Shown piece by piece: positions 1 through 8,848 of a stretch of DNA of 64,000 bases (position 1 is its first letter; the number at the start of each line of letters is the position of its first letter). The DNA comes from Solirubrobacterales bacterium (GTDB lineage: Bacteria > Actinomycetota > Thermoleophilia > Solirubrobacterales > Solirubrobacteraceae): positions 1 to 64,000 of the forward strand of contig PLFX01000045.1 of assembly GCA_003138355.1 (NCBI GenBank), in the 5' to 3' direction. A program made the translations under genes and the position numbers. The notes under the pieces are model-generated. The model was not told the DNA's origin, did not search any database, and worked only from the letters and a program-made list of their open reading frames with translations.

Positions 1-59
1 AAAACGGCATTCTCATGCCCCGACGAGCAGCTGCCTCGCTGTTGGACGGACATTCCCTC

Positions 60-1070
60 CTAGGTTCGCTTTGCTCGGCTGGGTTGGACGCGCTTGGCTT
101 CGCCGGGCTGCTTTTGGAAGTTGGGGGGCCAGGGAGCGTCCTCGAGGCCGGCTTTCTTGTCGCTGGCTGCGAGATCGAGGAGCGAGGCGAGGGAGCCGGG
201 GTTGTCGTCGATCGCGGTCGACGGGTCGCCCCGGTCGCGGAGGCGGGCCGGGACCGTGTCGAGGCGCAGCTCGGCGGGCTCGACGTCGTCGAGCTCGGAC
301 CATTCGAAAGGGCAGGAGACGCGTGCGTCGGGGACGGCGCGGACCGAGTAGGCAGAGGCGACGGTGCGATCCCGCGCGTTCTGGTTGTAGTCGACGAAGA
401 CGCCGATCCGCTCCTCCTTCCACCATTTGCTCGTCGCACGGTCGGGCATCCGGCGCTCGACCTCGCGCGCCAGCGCGAGCGCCGCCTGGCGAACCTCGGG
501 GAATCCCTGCTCGGGGCGGATGCGGACGTTGATGTGGATTCCGCGCGAGCCCGAGGTCTTCGGATAGCCGGTGAGCCCGTGCTCGGCAAGGACCTCCCGC
601 GCGCACGCAGCGACCGCCCGCACCTCGTCGAACGCGACGCCGGGCTGCGGGTCGAGGTCGACACGCAGCTCATCGGGGCGGTCGAGATCGCTGCGCCGCA
701 CAGGCCAGGGATTCCAGTCGATGACGCCCAGGTTGACACCCCATACGAGGTGAGCGGCGTCGTTGGCGACGAGCTCGCGCGCGGAGCGTCCGCTCGGAAA
801 GTGGACGGTCGTCGTCTCGAGCCATGGCGGCGCGGTCTCGGGCACGCGTTTCTGGAAGAAGAACTCGCCGCCGACACCGTCGACCCAGCGCTTTAGCGTC
901 GTCGGGCGCTCGCGCAAGTGCCGCACCACCGCCTCCTCACACTCCACGTAGTAGTTCACAAGGTCGAGCTTGGTGAAACCGGGCTCGGGAAAGAACAGCT
1001 TGCCTGGGTTCGAGACGCGCAGCTCGCGACCCGCGGCCTCGACGACGATCGCGGTGTCCTTAGAGCTCAT
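60..1070 (-). CDS. LigD-type primase-polymerase domain protein (stand-alone)
   Basis: Archaeo-eukaryotic primase-like polymerase of bacterial non-homologous end joining; it fills gaps at double-strand breaks with NTPs or dNTPs. The 336-aa product is the polymerase domain alone, with no ligase or phosphoesterase domain. Visible motifs are the metal-binding DLD of DLDPQPG (about residue 138) and SGSRGIHI (about 173), followed by a basic, Pro-rich tail. An in-frame GTG lies two codons upstream at 1076, but it sits inside the Shine-Dalgarno sequence GGAGGTGGGG, so the ATG at 1070 is the better start. Ku and a ligase partner are not in view and may lie beyond the left edge. Family call is firm; the pathway role is from family knowledge. 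Confidence 0.9.
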   Translation of the reverse strand: MSSKDTAIVVEAAGRELRVSNPGKLFFPEPGFTKLDLVNYYVECEEAVVRHLRERPTTLKRWVDGVGGEFFFQKRVPETAPPWLETTTVHFPSGRSARELVANDAAHLVWGVNLGVIDWNPWPVRRSDLDRPDELRVDLDPQPGVAFDEVRAVAACAREVLAEHGLTGYPKTSGSRGIHINVRIRPEQGFPEVRQAALALAREVERRMPDRATSKWWKEERIGVFVDYNQNARDRTVASAYSVRAVPDARVSCPFEWSELDDVEPAELRLDTVPARLRDRGDPSTAIDDNPGSLASLLDLAASDKKAGLEDAPWPPNFQKQPGEAKRVQPSRAKRT

Positions 1071-1132
1071 CCCCACCTCCGCGTGTGTGGCTGTGATGCC
1101 CTCACAAACATCGCCTGAGAGGATGCCGCACG

Positions 1133-2119
1133 ATGCCCGCCGCCCGCTTGCCGGTCCTCGTCGCGCCCGACTCGTTCAAGGGCAGCTTCGCGGCGGAAGA
1201 GGTCGCCGCGGCGATCGTGCGTGGGCTCGACTCGGCGGGCATTGCCACGCGCGCGATGCCGATCGCGGACGGCGGCGAAGGGACTGGCGAGGCGCTCCGT
1301 CGCGCGCTCGGCGGCGAGCTGCGCAGCGCGCTCGTGCACGATCCGCTCGGCCGCATGCGCCGCGCGAGCTTCGTCCTGCTCGCGGACGGCCGGGCGGTCG
1401 TCGAGGTGGCGCAGGCGAGCGGTCTCGCCACGATCGCGGCGCGGGAGCGCGACGCCGAGGCAGCATCGAGCGCTGGCACCGGTGAGCTCATCGTCGCCGC
1501 GATCGAAAGCGGCGCGGGCGCGGTGCTCGTGGCAGCGGGAGGCAGCGCGACGACCGACGGTGGGACCGGCGCGATCGACGCGCTGGCGTCCGGCGGCGGC
1601 CTGCGCGGCCGCAAGCTCGCCGTGCTGTGCGACGTACGCACGCCGTTCGACCGGGCAGCGGCGCTCTTCGCCCCGCAAAAGGGGGCTGACGCAGCGACGG
1701 TCGTGCGTCTCGAGCAACGCCTCGCGCGGGTCGCAGCGAAGCTGCCCCGCGACCCGCGCGGGATTCCGCTGAGTGGCGCCGCAGGCGGGCTCGCGGGCGG
1801 GCTCTGGGCGGCCTTCGAGGCACGGCTCGAGCAGGGCGCGTCGTTCGTGCTCGACGCGATCGGCTTCGATCGCACGCTGCGCGCAAGCCACGCCGTGATC
1901 CTCGGCGAGGGACGGCTGGACAGGACGACGCTCGAAGGCAAGGCGCTCGCCGAGGCCGCGACACGCGCCCGCCAGCTCGGGGTGCCGGCGCATGCCATCG
2001 TCGGCCAGAGCGCACTGGATGCGTTCGACGCGAGAATCCTCGATCTGCAGACGATCAGCGCCGCGGGAGCGCTCGACAAGATCGAGTCTGCCGCGCGCGG
2101 ACTCGCTGCAATCATCTGA
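1133..2119 (+). CDS. Glycerate kinase (GarK/GlxK family)
   Basis: Phosphorylates D-glycerate with ATP, to 2- or 3-phosphoglycerate depending on subfamily (this family usually gives 2-phosphoglycerate). The 328-aa protein has the family landmarks in order: APDSFKGSF near the N-terminus, ADGGEGTG (about 45), GGSATTDGGTG (about 137), CDVRTPF, and GEGRLDRTTLEGKA (about 262). It is shorter than the usual 370-380 aa, but no catalytic block is missing. A weak purine-rich stretch precedes the ATG. Two genes downstream is a glucosyl-3-phosphoglycerate synthase operon, so glycerate handling may be a local theme, although the strand differs and co-regulation is not shown. Confidence 0.9.
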   Translation: MPAARLPVLVAPDSFKGSFAAEEVAAAIVRGLDSAGIATRAMPIADGGEGTGEALRRALGGELRSALVHDPLGRMRRASFVLLADGRAVVEVAQASGLATIAARERDAEAASSAGTGELIVAAIESGAGAVLVAAGGSATTDGGTGAIDALASGGGLRGRKLAVLCDVRTPFDRAAALFAPQKGADAATVVRLEQRLARVAAKLPRDPRGIPLSGAAGGLAGGLWAAFEARLEQGASFVLDAIGFDRTLRASHAVILGEGRLDRTTLEGKALAEAATRARQLGVPAHAIVGQSALDAFDARILDLQTISAAGALDKIESAARGLAAII

Positions 2120-2140
2120 TCCGTTGGCGTCCGAGCAGGC

Positions 2141-3304
2141 GTGGTGCAGGCGCCATCGCTACGCTCGTTGCGAGCGATGGCCGAGAACGCGCCCGAACCG
2201 AGCCGTCCCGCCATGCTCAGTCGCGCGCAGGCAGCGCGCCCTGGGGCACGGCGAGCAGTCGTTATCGGCGCGGGGTCGTTTGGCACAGCAATCGCGGTCC
2301 TGCTTTCGCGCGCGGGCGTTCGCGCAGTGCTGCAGACGCGCAGCGCCGAGCAGGCAACGGCTCTCACAGAGGCGCGTGAGAACACCAAGTACCTCCCCGG
2401 CGTCGAGCTACCTCCCGCGCTGCGGATCGAGCCGATCGCGAACGGCATCGAGCGCACCGACTACATCTTCCTGGCGGTCCCCTCGACGGCGCTCGGCCAG
2501 CTGATCCCGCTGCTCCCGACGGCCGCCGGTCGTCGCCGGCGCGTCCCGGCGATCGTCTCGCTCTCGAAGGGGCTCGTCCCACCCGACGGCGCGTCGCCGA
2601 CGACGCTGCTCACGCGCAGGGTCGGCTCGCACCGCACCGCTTGCATCGATGGGCCGGCGCACGCGCAGGAAATGGTCCAGCAGGGGGCTGCGCTCGTGGC
2701 CGCGTCGCTGGACTCCGGGCTGGCGGCGTCGCTCGCCGCAATCTTCACTCGCGCGGGGGTGGTGTGCGAGATCTCGAGCGATCCGGTCGGCGTCGAGCTC
2801 GCCGGCGTCGCTAAGAACGCCGCGGCGCTCGCCGCCGGCGCCACCGAGGCGCAGGGACTGAACGCCGCAGGGGCCGCGGCCGGACACATCTTCGCGGAGG
2901 TCTGGCGTTACGCCGAGGCCAGTGGCGCGGTGCCGGAGTCGATGATCGGCCTCGCCGGCGCGGGCGACCTCGTCGCCACCGCGCTCTCGCCGCAGTCGCG
3001 AAACCGCCGCGCCGGCGAGCTGCTGGCTCGCGGGTTGCCCGCCGCCGAGATCGAGCGTCAGGTCGGTCAGGCAGTCGAGGCGCTCGAGTCGGTACGCCTG
3101 CTCGCGGCGCGACTGGAGCGCGCGGGCTACCGGGCTCCCGTCACCGTCGGGCTCGCACGCCTGATCTCGGGCGATCTCCCGCTCGATGACTGGGTCGCGC
3201 TCGTGCGCACGACGGTGCCGCCTCCCAGTCGCCGCCGGGGTCCGTCGTGGTGGCGGCGACTGCGCTCGCGCGCGATCAACGGCGCTCCGCCAGCGTCGTC
3301 ATGA
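2141..3304 (+). CDS. gpsA: Glycerol-3-phosphate dehydrogenase [NAD(P)+]
   Basis: Cytosolic enzyme reducing dihydroxyacetone phosphate to sn-glycerol-3-phosphate for phospholipid synthesis. The Rossmann motif VIGAGSFGTA lies about 40 residues from the first start. Further family motifs are NTKYLPGVELP, SKGL, the catalytic-lysine block GVAKNAAALAAG, and GLAGAGDLVATALSPQSRNR. The start is uncertain: GTG 2141, ATG 2177 (MAENAPEP) and ATG 2213 (MLSRAQ) are in frame and none has a convincing ribosome site. The basic, Pro-rich C-terminal tail after the last helix overlaps the convergent phosphatase gene by 29 bp. It lies 21 bp after glycerate kinase and is probably co-transcribed with it. Confidence 0.93.
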   Translation: MVQAPSLRSLRAMAENAPEPSRPAMLSRAQAARPGARRAVVIGAGSFGTAIAVLLSRAGVRAVLQTRSAEQATALTEARENTKYLPGVELPPALRIEPIANGIERTDYIFLAVPSTALGQLIPLLPTAAGRRRRVPAIVSLSKGLVPPDGASPTTLLTRRVGSHRTACIDGPAHAQEMVQQGAALVAASLDSGLAASLAAIFTRAGVVCEISSDPVGVELAGVAKNAAALAAGATEAQGLNAAGAAAGHIFAEVWRYAEASGAVPESMIGLAGAGDLVATALSPQSRNRRAGELLARGLPAAEIERQVGQAVEALESVRLLAARLERAGYRAPVTVGLARLISGDLPLDDWVALVRTTVPPPSRRRGPSWWRRLRSRAINGAPPASS

Positions 3305-4103
3305 CGGCTTCGTAGACGCCCGCGCCGTGCGCATCGTCGGCGATGCGCACATTTGAAAGCTCCCGCGCGAGCGCCACGAGCGAGTCGTCCGCTGCCGGAG
3401 CGTTGCCAACCAGCCAGAGGCTCCCCACCTCGCGCGCAACGGCGAGATCCTCACGCGAGTCGCCGACGGCAAACGTCCTCGCGCGGTCGAGTCCGCGCGC
3501 GCTCATGTGGAGCGCGACAGCCGCCGCCTTGGAAGCGCCCGCCGGGATCAGGTGGTAGCCGCGAACGTGCGGAAGCGCGGCGAGCGCATCCGAGCGCCGG
3601 CTGACGGCGCCGTTGTCGACGAGTCTGAGATCCGCATGCCCCTCCCCGGCGAGCAGCCGATCGGCCTCCTGTGCATCGACCAGCCCGCGGAACAGGTGCG
3701 ATACCTCGCGGCTCTCCGACCACGGCTCGTGGTACTCGAGTCGGCCGGCGTATGTCTCGAGCAGCAGCGCAGGCGCCCCGCTCGCCGCGATCTGCTCATG
3801 GACCGACAGCTCGCCCGGTAGGAAGTCGCCCGTCAGCCATTGCTCCTCGCCGTCGAGCGACAGGACGCTGCCGGCCTCGAAGATGAAGGCGCGCTGACCG
3901 AGCAGGCGCGCGAGTTCCGCGACGTTCGCTCTGCGACGCCCCGACATCAGGACGACCTCGACGTCCGCCCGCAGGCACGCCTCGATCGCCCGGGTGCCGA
4001 GCAGGGACACGCCACCCTCGCCGTCGTGCAGCAGCGATCCCCCACGCCCGAGGAGCGTGCCGTCCAGATCGAGGTAGCAGGCCCAGCCCGTCTGCCAGTT
4101 CAC
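3276..4103 (-). CDS. HAD phosphatase, mannosyl/glucosyl-3-phosphoglycerate phosphatase type
   Basis: A 275-aa HAD-superfamily hydrolase predicted to dephosphorylate the product of the gene upstream, giving glucosylglycerate. HAD motif I is DLDGTLL (residue about 12, nucleophile Asp), motif II is MSGRRR (about 54), the conserved lysine lies in GASKAAAV (about 190) and motif IV is GDSREDLAV (about 215). The cap and motif order resemble MPGP-type phosphatases, not the histidine-phosphatase GpgP of mycobacteria. Its ATG overlaps the stop of the synthase gene (ATGA, 4100-4103), which implies translational coupling and shared substrate flow. Whether the sugar is glucose or mannose follows from the synthase partner. 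Confidence 0.82.
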   Translation of the reverse strand: MNWQTGWACYLDLDGTLLGRGGSLLHDGEGGVSLLGTRAIEACLRADVEVVLMSGRRRANVAELARLLGQRAFIFEAGSVLSLDGEEQWLTGDFLPGELSVHEQIAASGAPALLLETYAGRLEYHEPWSESREVSHLFRGLVDAQEADRLLAGEGHADLRLVDNGAVSRRSDALAALPHVRGYHLIPAGASKAAAVALHMSARGLDRARTFAVGDSREDLAVAREVGSLWLVGNAPAADDSLVALARELSNVRIADDAHGAGVYEAVMTTLAERR

Positions 4104-5005
4104 CGCAGGCTCGCCATCGGAGGACGTTCCTGTGGCGGCTCGACCGTGCGCGGCTCGCGTCCGAGCAACGGACCGGGCTCCAGCTCCGACAGCCGTCCCG
4201 CGCGCGCGAGGCGCTCCGCGATCACGTAGAGCACCTCATAGGCCATCGCACTGAGCGCCGACAGCGGCTGGTGGCGGTTGCGGTGCTCATCGAGGTCGAC
4301 CTGCGCGAGGCCATCGAGGCCAACGGACCCCCAGGCGTCGAGCAACATCGCCACCTCGACGCCGTACCCGGTGGCGAACGGCAGGCGCTCGAGCAGCCTG
4401 CGCCGCGCGGCGACCTCCCCTGCGAGGGGCTGATGGAACCCCGCCAACTCTGGATAGAAGACCGCCAGCGCGGGGCGCGCCAGCAGGTGGTTGACCCGGC
4501 CGCCACCATCGGCGAGCTCGACCTCGCCGACGCGGAACGGTCGCCGGTAATAGCCCTTGACGAAGTCGACCTCCGGCAGCTCCACGAGCGGGCCGATCAG
4601 CCCGCTCACGAAGTGAGCCGAGAAATCCTCGATGTCGGCGTCGATGAAGCAGATCAAGTCCCCTTGGAGGACGCTCAGCGCGCGCCACATGGCGTCGCCT
4701 TTGCCGAGCACCGGGCCGAGCTCGGCGAGTAGGGCCGACTCACTGTGGACCGTCGCACCGGCGCGTTCGGCTGCCCTTGCCGTGCCGTCGGCCGAGTTCG
4801 CGTCGATCACGACGATCTCATCGATCAGCCCATCAGCGCGCAACCGCCCGAGCCGCTCGACGATCTGGCCGATCGTGGCGACGCAGTTGCGGGCCGGCAG
4901 GCAAACCGATACTCGATCGCTGCGCAAACGCAGCAGCTCCGGGCCGTATCGCGAATGGTGGAAGGAGCGCGCTTGCTGCCACTCGCTTGCTGACCGGAAG
5001 GGCAC
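4100..5005 (-). CDS. gpgS: Glucosyl-3-phosphoglycerate synthase (GT81)
   Basis: Transfers glucose from a nucleotide sugar to 3-phosphoglycerate, the first step to glucosylglycerate, a compatible solute and in mycobacteria the primer of methylglucose lipopolysaccharides. The 301-aa protein shows the GpgS N-terminal block with RSFHHSRY, then VSVCLPARN, VVIDANSADGT (about 66-76), the GT-A metal-binding region CFIDADIEDF (about 118), VDFVKGYYRRPF, and GYGVEVAMLLD. This matches the GT81 synthase family. The next gene is a HAD phosphatase with a 4-nt overlap, so the two form a complete two-step pathway. The ATG at 5005 has no clear ribosome site. Confidence 0.9.
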   Translation of the reverse strand: MPFRSASEWQQARSFHHSRYGPELLRLRSDRVSVCLPARNCVATIGQIVERLGRLRADGLIDEIVVIDANSADGTARAAERAGATVHSESALLAELGPVLGKGDAMWRALSVLQGDLICFIDADIEDFSAHFVSGLIGPLVELPEVDFVKGYYRRPFRVGEVELADGGGRVNHLLARPALAVFYPELAGFHQPLAGEVAARRRLLERLPFATGYGVEVAMLLDAWGSVGLDGLAQVDLDEHRNRHQPLSALSAMAYEVLYVIAERLARAGRLSELEPGPLLGREPRTVEPPQERPPMASLR

Positions 5006-5026
5006 GCGCCCGTACTATGGCAAGCG

Positions 5027-7324
5027 GTGGGCGTCCAGGCAGCCTCGACGGCGCGCGAGATCGCGCCATGGACCGAGCTCATCGACGGAGCCCGCGGCGG
5101 GGAGCTGCTTGTCGGTGAGGCGTTCGAGCATGGCCGCACGGCGCGCTGGCGGGAGCTTCCCGATCGGCTCCATCCGCGCTTGGTCGAGGCGCTGCGGAGC
5201 GGCGGTATCGAACGCCTCTACGAGCACCAGCTCGAGGCGCTGCTCGCAGCGATCGACGGCCCGACGATCACGACGACCGGCACGGCCTCCGGCAAGTCTC
5301 TGTGCTTCAACCTGCCGGTGCTCGACGTCCTGGTGCGCGATCGCCGTGCGCGCGCGCTCTACCTGTATCCGACGAAGGCGCTCGCCCAGGACCAGGCGCG
5401 CGCGATCAGCGCGCTCGGCCTCGGCGACGCGGTGCGCCCCGCGATCTACGACGGCGACACGCCGCGTGAGGCGCGTGCCCAGATCAGGCGGCGCGCCAAT
5501 CTGATCCTCACAAATCCCGACATGCTCCATGTCGGGATCCTTCCCAACCACACCGCCTGGGGGGGGCTTTTCGCGAACCTGGCCGCCGTTGTCGTCGATG
5601 AGGCGCATGTCTATCGCGGGGTCTTCGGTTCGCACGTGGCGAACGTCCTGCGGCGATTGCGCCGGATCGCGGCCGCCTACGGAACCGAGCCGCGCTTCCT
5701 CCTGGCCTCGGCGACGATCGCGAACCCGGTCGAGCTGGCCGAGCGCCTGACAGGTCTCGAGGAGATCGCGCTGATCGACGATGACGGCGCGCCCGCGGCC
5801 GGGCGCCAGATCGCAATCTGGAACCCGCCCGTCGTCGATCAGGCGCTCGGGCTGCGCCGCTCGGCGCTCAGCGAGGCGGCGGAGCTCCTCGCACGCCTGA
5901 CCGCGGACGGGGCGCGCGTGATCTGCTTCGTGCGCTCGCGCAAGGGAGTCGAGCTCGTGAGCCGCCTCACGACGCTCGAGCTCGAACGGATCGGGGCGCA
6001 CGACGTCGCGAAGCGGATCACGCCCTACCGGGCCGGCTACACGCCGGCGCAGCGGCGCGAGATCGAAGGCCGGCTGATGGCCGGCGAGCTCGCCGCCGTC
6101 ATCACGACCGATGCACTCGAGCTCGGGATCGACGTTGGGGCGCTCGACGCCGCCGTCGTCGTCTCGTTTCCCGGCACCATCGCGAGCCTGCGGCAGATGT
6201 GGGGGCGCGCCGGGCGGGCGCGGCGCGGACTTGGTCTCTACGTCGCCGGCGAGGACGCGCTCGACCAGTTCTTCGCCCGCCACCCCGACGAGTTCCTCGA
6301 TCGTCCGGTCGAATCGGCGATCCTCGATCACGAGTCCGAGGAGATCCACCTCGCGCACCTGCTCTGCGCTGCGCACGAGGGCCCGCTCACCGATGCCGAC
6401 GCGGAGTTCTTTGGCCCGCGCACGCTCGCCTACCTCGAGCGCCTCGAGGGTCTCGGCGAGCTGCGTGCGAAGAACGGGGCCTACGTGCTTCGCCGGCGCG
6501 AGCGCTACCCGGCGGCGGAGGTATCGCTGCGCTCCGCCTCGCCCGACTCCTACGCCATCGTTGACGTCACGACGGGCGAGCTGATCGGGCAGGCCGAGGC
6601 GGCGCGCGCGTTCTCGACGCTGCACGAGGGCGCCGTCTACCTGCACCTCGCGCGCTCCTACCACGTGCGCGAGCTCGACATCGAGGCACGCCAGGCGCTC
6701 GTCGAGCCGTTCGACGGCGAGTGGTACACGCAGCCCAAGCGCGAGACGGACACGCTGATCGAGCGCCTGCTCGACCGGCGGGAGGCGCTCGGAGTGACGC
6801 TGTCGTTCGGTCGCGTACTCGTCACCGAGACCGTCCTCGCCTACCAGCGGCGGCGCATCGGCGACCACCAGGAGATCGACCTCGTCGCGCTCGACCTACC
6901 GCCGACGCGCTTTGCGACACAGGCCCTATGGTTCGAGTTGGACGCCGGGATCCTCGCCGGCTTCCCATCCGAGCTGCTGCTCGGCTCGCTGCACGCGACC
7001 GAGCACGCGCAGATCGCCGTCCTGCCGCTGCTTGCGATGTGCGACCGCTGGGATATCGGCGGTCTCTCGACGAACGCGCATCCGCAGACGGGCGGCCCGA
7101 CGATCTTCATCCACGACGGCCATCCCGGCGGCGTGGGGATCACGCGCCTTGCGTTCGCCCAATTCGAGGCGCTCGTCGGCGACGCTCACCGGCTGATCTG
7201 CGAGTGTAGGTGCGCGGACGGCTGCCCCTCCTGCGTCCAGTCACCGAAGTGCGGCAACCTCAACGAGCCGCTCTCGAAAGCTGGCGCCGCGGAGCTCCTC
7301 GGGCGGCTACTCGCGGGCGCGTAG
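5027..7324 (+). CDS. DEAD/DEAH-box helicase with C-terminal DUF1998 (MrfA/Hrq1-like)
   Basis: A 765-aa superfamily 2 helicase of the Hrq1/MrfA group, whose Bacillus member helps repair mitomycin C-damaged DNA. Walker A appears as TGTASGKS (about 84), Walker B as VVDEAH (about 188), motif III as LLASATI, and the helicase C domain contains TDALELGIDVGALDAAVV and MWGRAGRARRG. The C-terminus carries the four-Cys cluster typical of DUF1998, with CRCADGCPSCVQSPKCG at about 726-742. The GTG start at 5027 is the first in frame and is weakly supported. It is divergent from gpgS, with a 21-bp gap. No MrfB-type exonuclease is visible nearby. Confidence 0.9.
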   Translation: MGVQAASTAREIAPWTELIDGARGGELLVGEAFEHGRTARWRELPDRLHPRLVEALRSGGIERLYEHQLEALLAAIDGPTITTTGTASGKSLCFNLPVLDVLVRDRRARALYLYPTKALAQDQARAISALGLGDAVRPAIYDGDTPREARAQIRRRANLILTNPDMLHVGILPNHTAWGGLFANLAAVVVDEAHVYRGVFGSHVANVLRRLRRIAAAYGTEPRFLLASATIANPVELAERLTGLEEIALIDDDGAPAAGRQIAIWNPPVVDQALGLRRSALSEAAELLARLTADGARVICFVRSRKGVELVSRLTTLELERIGAHDVAKRITPYRAGYTPAQRREIEGRLMAGELAAVITTDALELGIDVGALDAAVVVSFPGTIASLRQMWGRAGRARRGLGLYVAGEDALDQFFARHPDEFLDRPVESAILDHESEEIHLAHLLCAAHEGPLTDADAEFFGPRTLAYLERLEGLGELRAKNGAYVLRRRERYPAAEVSLRSASPDSYAIVDVTTGELIGQAEAARAFSTLHEGAVYLHLARSYHVRELDIEARQALVEPFDGEWYTQPKRETDTLIERLLDRREALGVTLSFGRVLVTETVLAYQRRRIGDHQEIDLVALDLPPTRFATQALWFELDAGILAGFPSELLLGSLHATEHAQIAVLPLLAMCDRWDIGGLSTNAHPQTGGPTIFIHDGHPGGVGITRLAFAQFEALVGDAHRLICECRCADGCPSCVQSPKCGNLNEPLSKAGAAELLGRLLAGA

Positions 7325-7359
7325 GATCTTTGGCGCAAACGGCGAGGAAAGGAGCAGCG

Positions 7360-7785
7360 ATGCCAGCACATGCCCACGCTGAATGGCAGGGGGAGCTGAA
7401 GACGGGAAGTGGGACGTTCACGGCCGGGGACTCGCTCGGCGGCGACTACTCGTTCAAATCCCGCTTCGAGGACGGACCCGGTGCGAACCCCGAACAGCTG
7501 ATCGGAGCGGCGCTCGCGGCGTGCTTCTCGATGGCACTGTCGGCGGCACTCGCGGATGCGGGGACGCCGGTCGAGTCGGTCAACACCGACGCGAGCGTGA
7601 CGCTGCGGCTGGTCGACGGCACGCCGACGATCACGACGATCGAGTTGGCGACCGTCGGCCGGGTGCCCGGAAGCGACGAAGCCGCGTTCAAAGCGGCGGC
7701 GGCCGGCGCAAAGGCGGGCTGCATCGTCAGCCGCGCGCTCGCCGGCGTCGGCGAGATCACGCTCACCGCCTCGCTCGCCGAGTAG
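7360..7785 (+). CDS. OsmC/Ohr family peroxiredoxin
   Basis: A 141-aa thiol peroxidase that reduces organic hydroperoxides in the cytoplasm. It has the two family cysteines, in AALAACFSMAL (about residue 53) and AKAGCIVSRAL (about 121). The open frame extends far upstream into the helicase gene, but the ATG at 7360 has a strong Shine-Dalgarno sequence, AGGAAAGGAG at 7345-7354, and matches the normal family N-terminus. The spacing pattern of the cysteines favours OsmC over Ohr, with moderate certainty. Confidence 0.9.
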   Translation: MPAHAHAEWQGELKTGSGTFTAGDSLGGDYSFKSRFEDGPGANPEQLIGAALAACFSMALSAALADAGTPVESVNTDASVTLRLVDGTPTITTIELATVGRVPGSDEAAFKAAAAGAKAGCIVSRALAGVGEITLTASLAE

Positions 7786-7852
7786 CGCGTAGCGGCGCTA
7801 ACCTCGTCGTCCACGCCACAGCTGGGCGCCGCCAACCCCGAAGGAGGACCGA

Positions 7853-8242
7853 ATGATCGGTGACAGGCAGGAGCATTTCGAGGGAAAGAGCACAGATCTG
7901 GGCGCGCTCGCGTCCCACATCGAGGAGTACTTCAAGAAGGACGGCTTCACGGCCCAGTCCTCGGCACCGAGCGCGCAGGGGTCCGTCATTCAGGCGAAGA
8001 AGGGCGGCTTTCTCGCCAGCGTGATCGACGCGGATCGCGCGCTGACGGTCACGATCGCGGGCAGCCCGCAGGACTTCACGGTCCGCGTGGGCATCGGCAA
8101 GCTCATCAAACATCTCGAGATCGCCGCGATCGAGACGCTTGTGCTTGGCGAGCTGTTCCTCGCGATCGATGTCGCCGAGTCCGCCTGGAACTTTGAGATC
8201 GAGGAGAAGCTCCTCAAGGACATCAAAGCGTTCGTCGGCTGA
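7853..8242 (+). CDS. Hypothetical 129-aa protein
   Basis: I do not recognise a named family. The start is unambiguous, because AAGGAGG lies 6 nt before ATG 7853. The protein is soluble and mildly charged. It looks like a compact alpha-beta domain: a helix with HIEEYFKKDGF, then strands including SVIQAKKGGF, ALTVTI and FTVRVGIGK, then an amphipathic helix with VLGELFLAIDV. No signal peptide, membrane span or cysteine is seen. It follows osmC by 67 bp on the same strand and may share its transcript. The pattern recalls small domains found beside zinc ribbons in other prokaryotic proteins, but no ribbon is present here. Confidence 0.75.
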   Translation: MIGDRQEHFEGKSTDLGALASHIEEYFKKDGFTAQSSAPSAQGSVIQAKKGGFLASVIDADRALTVTIAGSPQDFTVRVGIGKLIKHLEIAAIETLVLGELFLAIDVAESAWNFEIEEKLLKDIKAFVG

Positions 8243-8249
8243 GGCCAAC

Positions 8250-8843
8250 CTAGCCGTTCGGCGCGCCGTAGCGTAGGCCGTCGAGCGTCATATCGAGCAC
8301 GCGCTCGACCTGGCTCGGCGATGCCCCGGGGAGCTTGCCAATCGCGCTCACGCCCATGATCACATCGTCGAAGCTCACGTCGCTGCGCGCGGCGCCGGCG
8401 GACTGCGCACGCTCGAGAAGTGGCTCACCGGCGGCGATCAGGGCGCCGCGGCAACCGGTGAAGAGGCCCGAGTCGCGGTCGAGATACTCGAGCAGCTGAT
8501 CGGCGAGCGCGCGCTTGGTGCGCAGGTAGGCGACGAGATCGTGCAGCCATGCGGTGAGCGCCTGCCAGGGTGGGAGCTCCGCGTACTGTGCGGCGGCTTT
8601 GCAGATCGCCTCCAGCTCGTCGAGGTAGACCGCCTCGAGCAGGGCCTGGCGGGAGGGGAAATGCCGGTAGAGCGTGCCGATCCCGACCTCGGCGCGCCGC
8701 GCGACCTCCTCGAGGGACGTCCCGGCGCCGCCCTCGGCGAATGCTTCGCGCGCAGCGCCAACCAGGCGCTCGTAATTGCGCAGCGCATCTGCCCGCGTCG
8801 GACGACGGGGCGTGAGCGGAGTCTGGGTTTCGGATGCTGTCAT
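8250..8843 (-). CDS. TetR-family transcriptional repressor
   Basis: A 197-aa regulator with an N-terminal helix-turn-helix: LVGAAREAFAEGG, TSLEEVARRAEVGIGTLYRHFPSR, then ALLEAVY. The C-terminal ligand-binding domain resembles SACE_7040-like TetR proteins. The open frame extends to 8945, but that would include the operator region. ATG 8843 (MTASETQ) is the sensible start and lies just beyond the shared promoter. It is divergent from a DHA2 drug transporter, and three palindromes lie between the two genes (separate entry). This strongly suggests it represses the transporter and itself. The inducer is unknown. Confidence 0.93.
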   Translation of the reverse strand: MTASETQTPLTPRRPTRADALRNYERLVGAAREAFAEGGAGTSLEEVARRAEVGIGTLYRHFPSRQALLEAVYLDELEAICKAAAQYAELPPWQALTAWLHDLVAYLRTKRALADQLLEYLDRDSGLFTGCRGALIAAGEPLLERAQSAGAARSDVSFDDVIMGVSAIGKLPGASPSQVERVLDMTLDGLRYGAPNG

Positions 8844-8848
8844 TGCTC

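Noticed and set aside
5015..6868. 617-aa minus-strand open frame opposite the helicase
   Set aside because: Composition is Arg-, Ala-, Glu- and Asp-rich with no recognisable motif; it is a GC-driven shadow of the real helicase gene.
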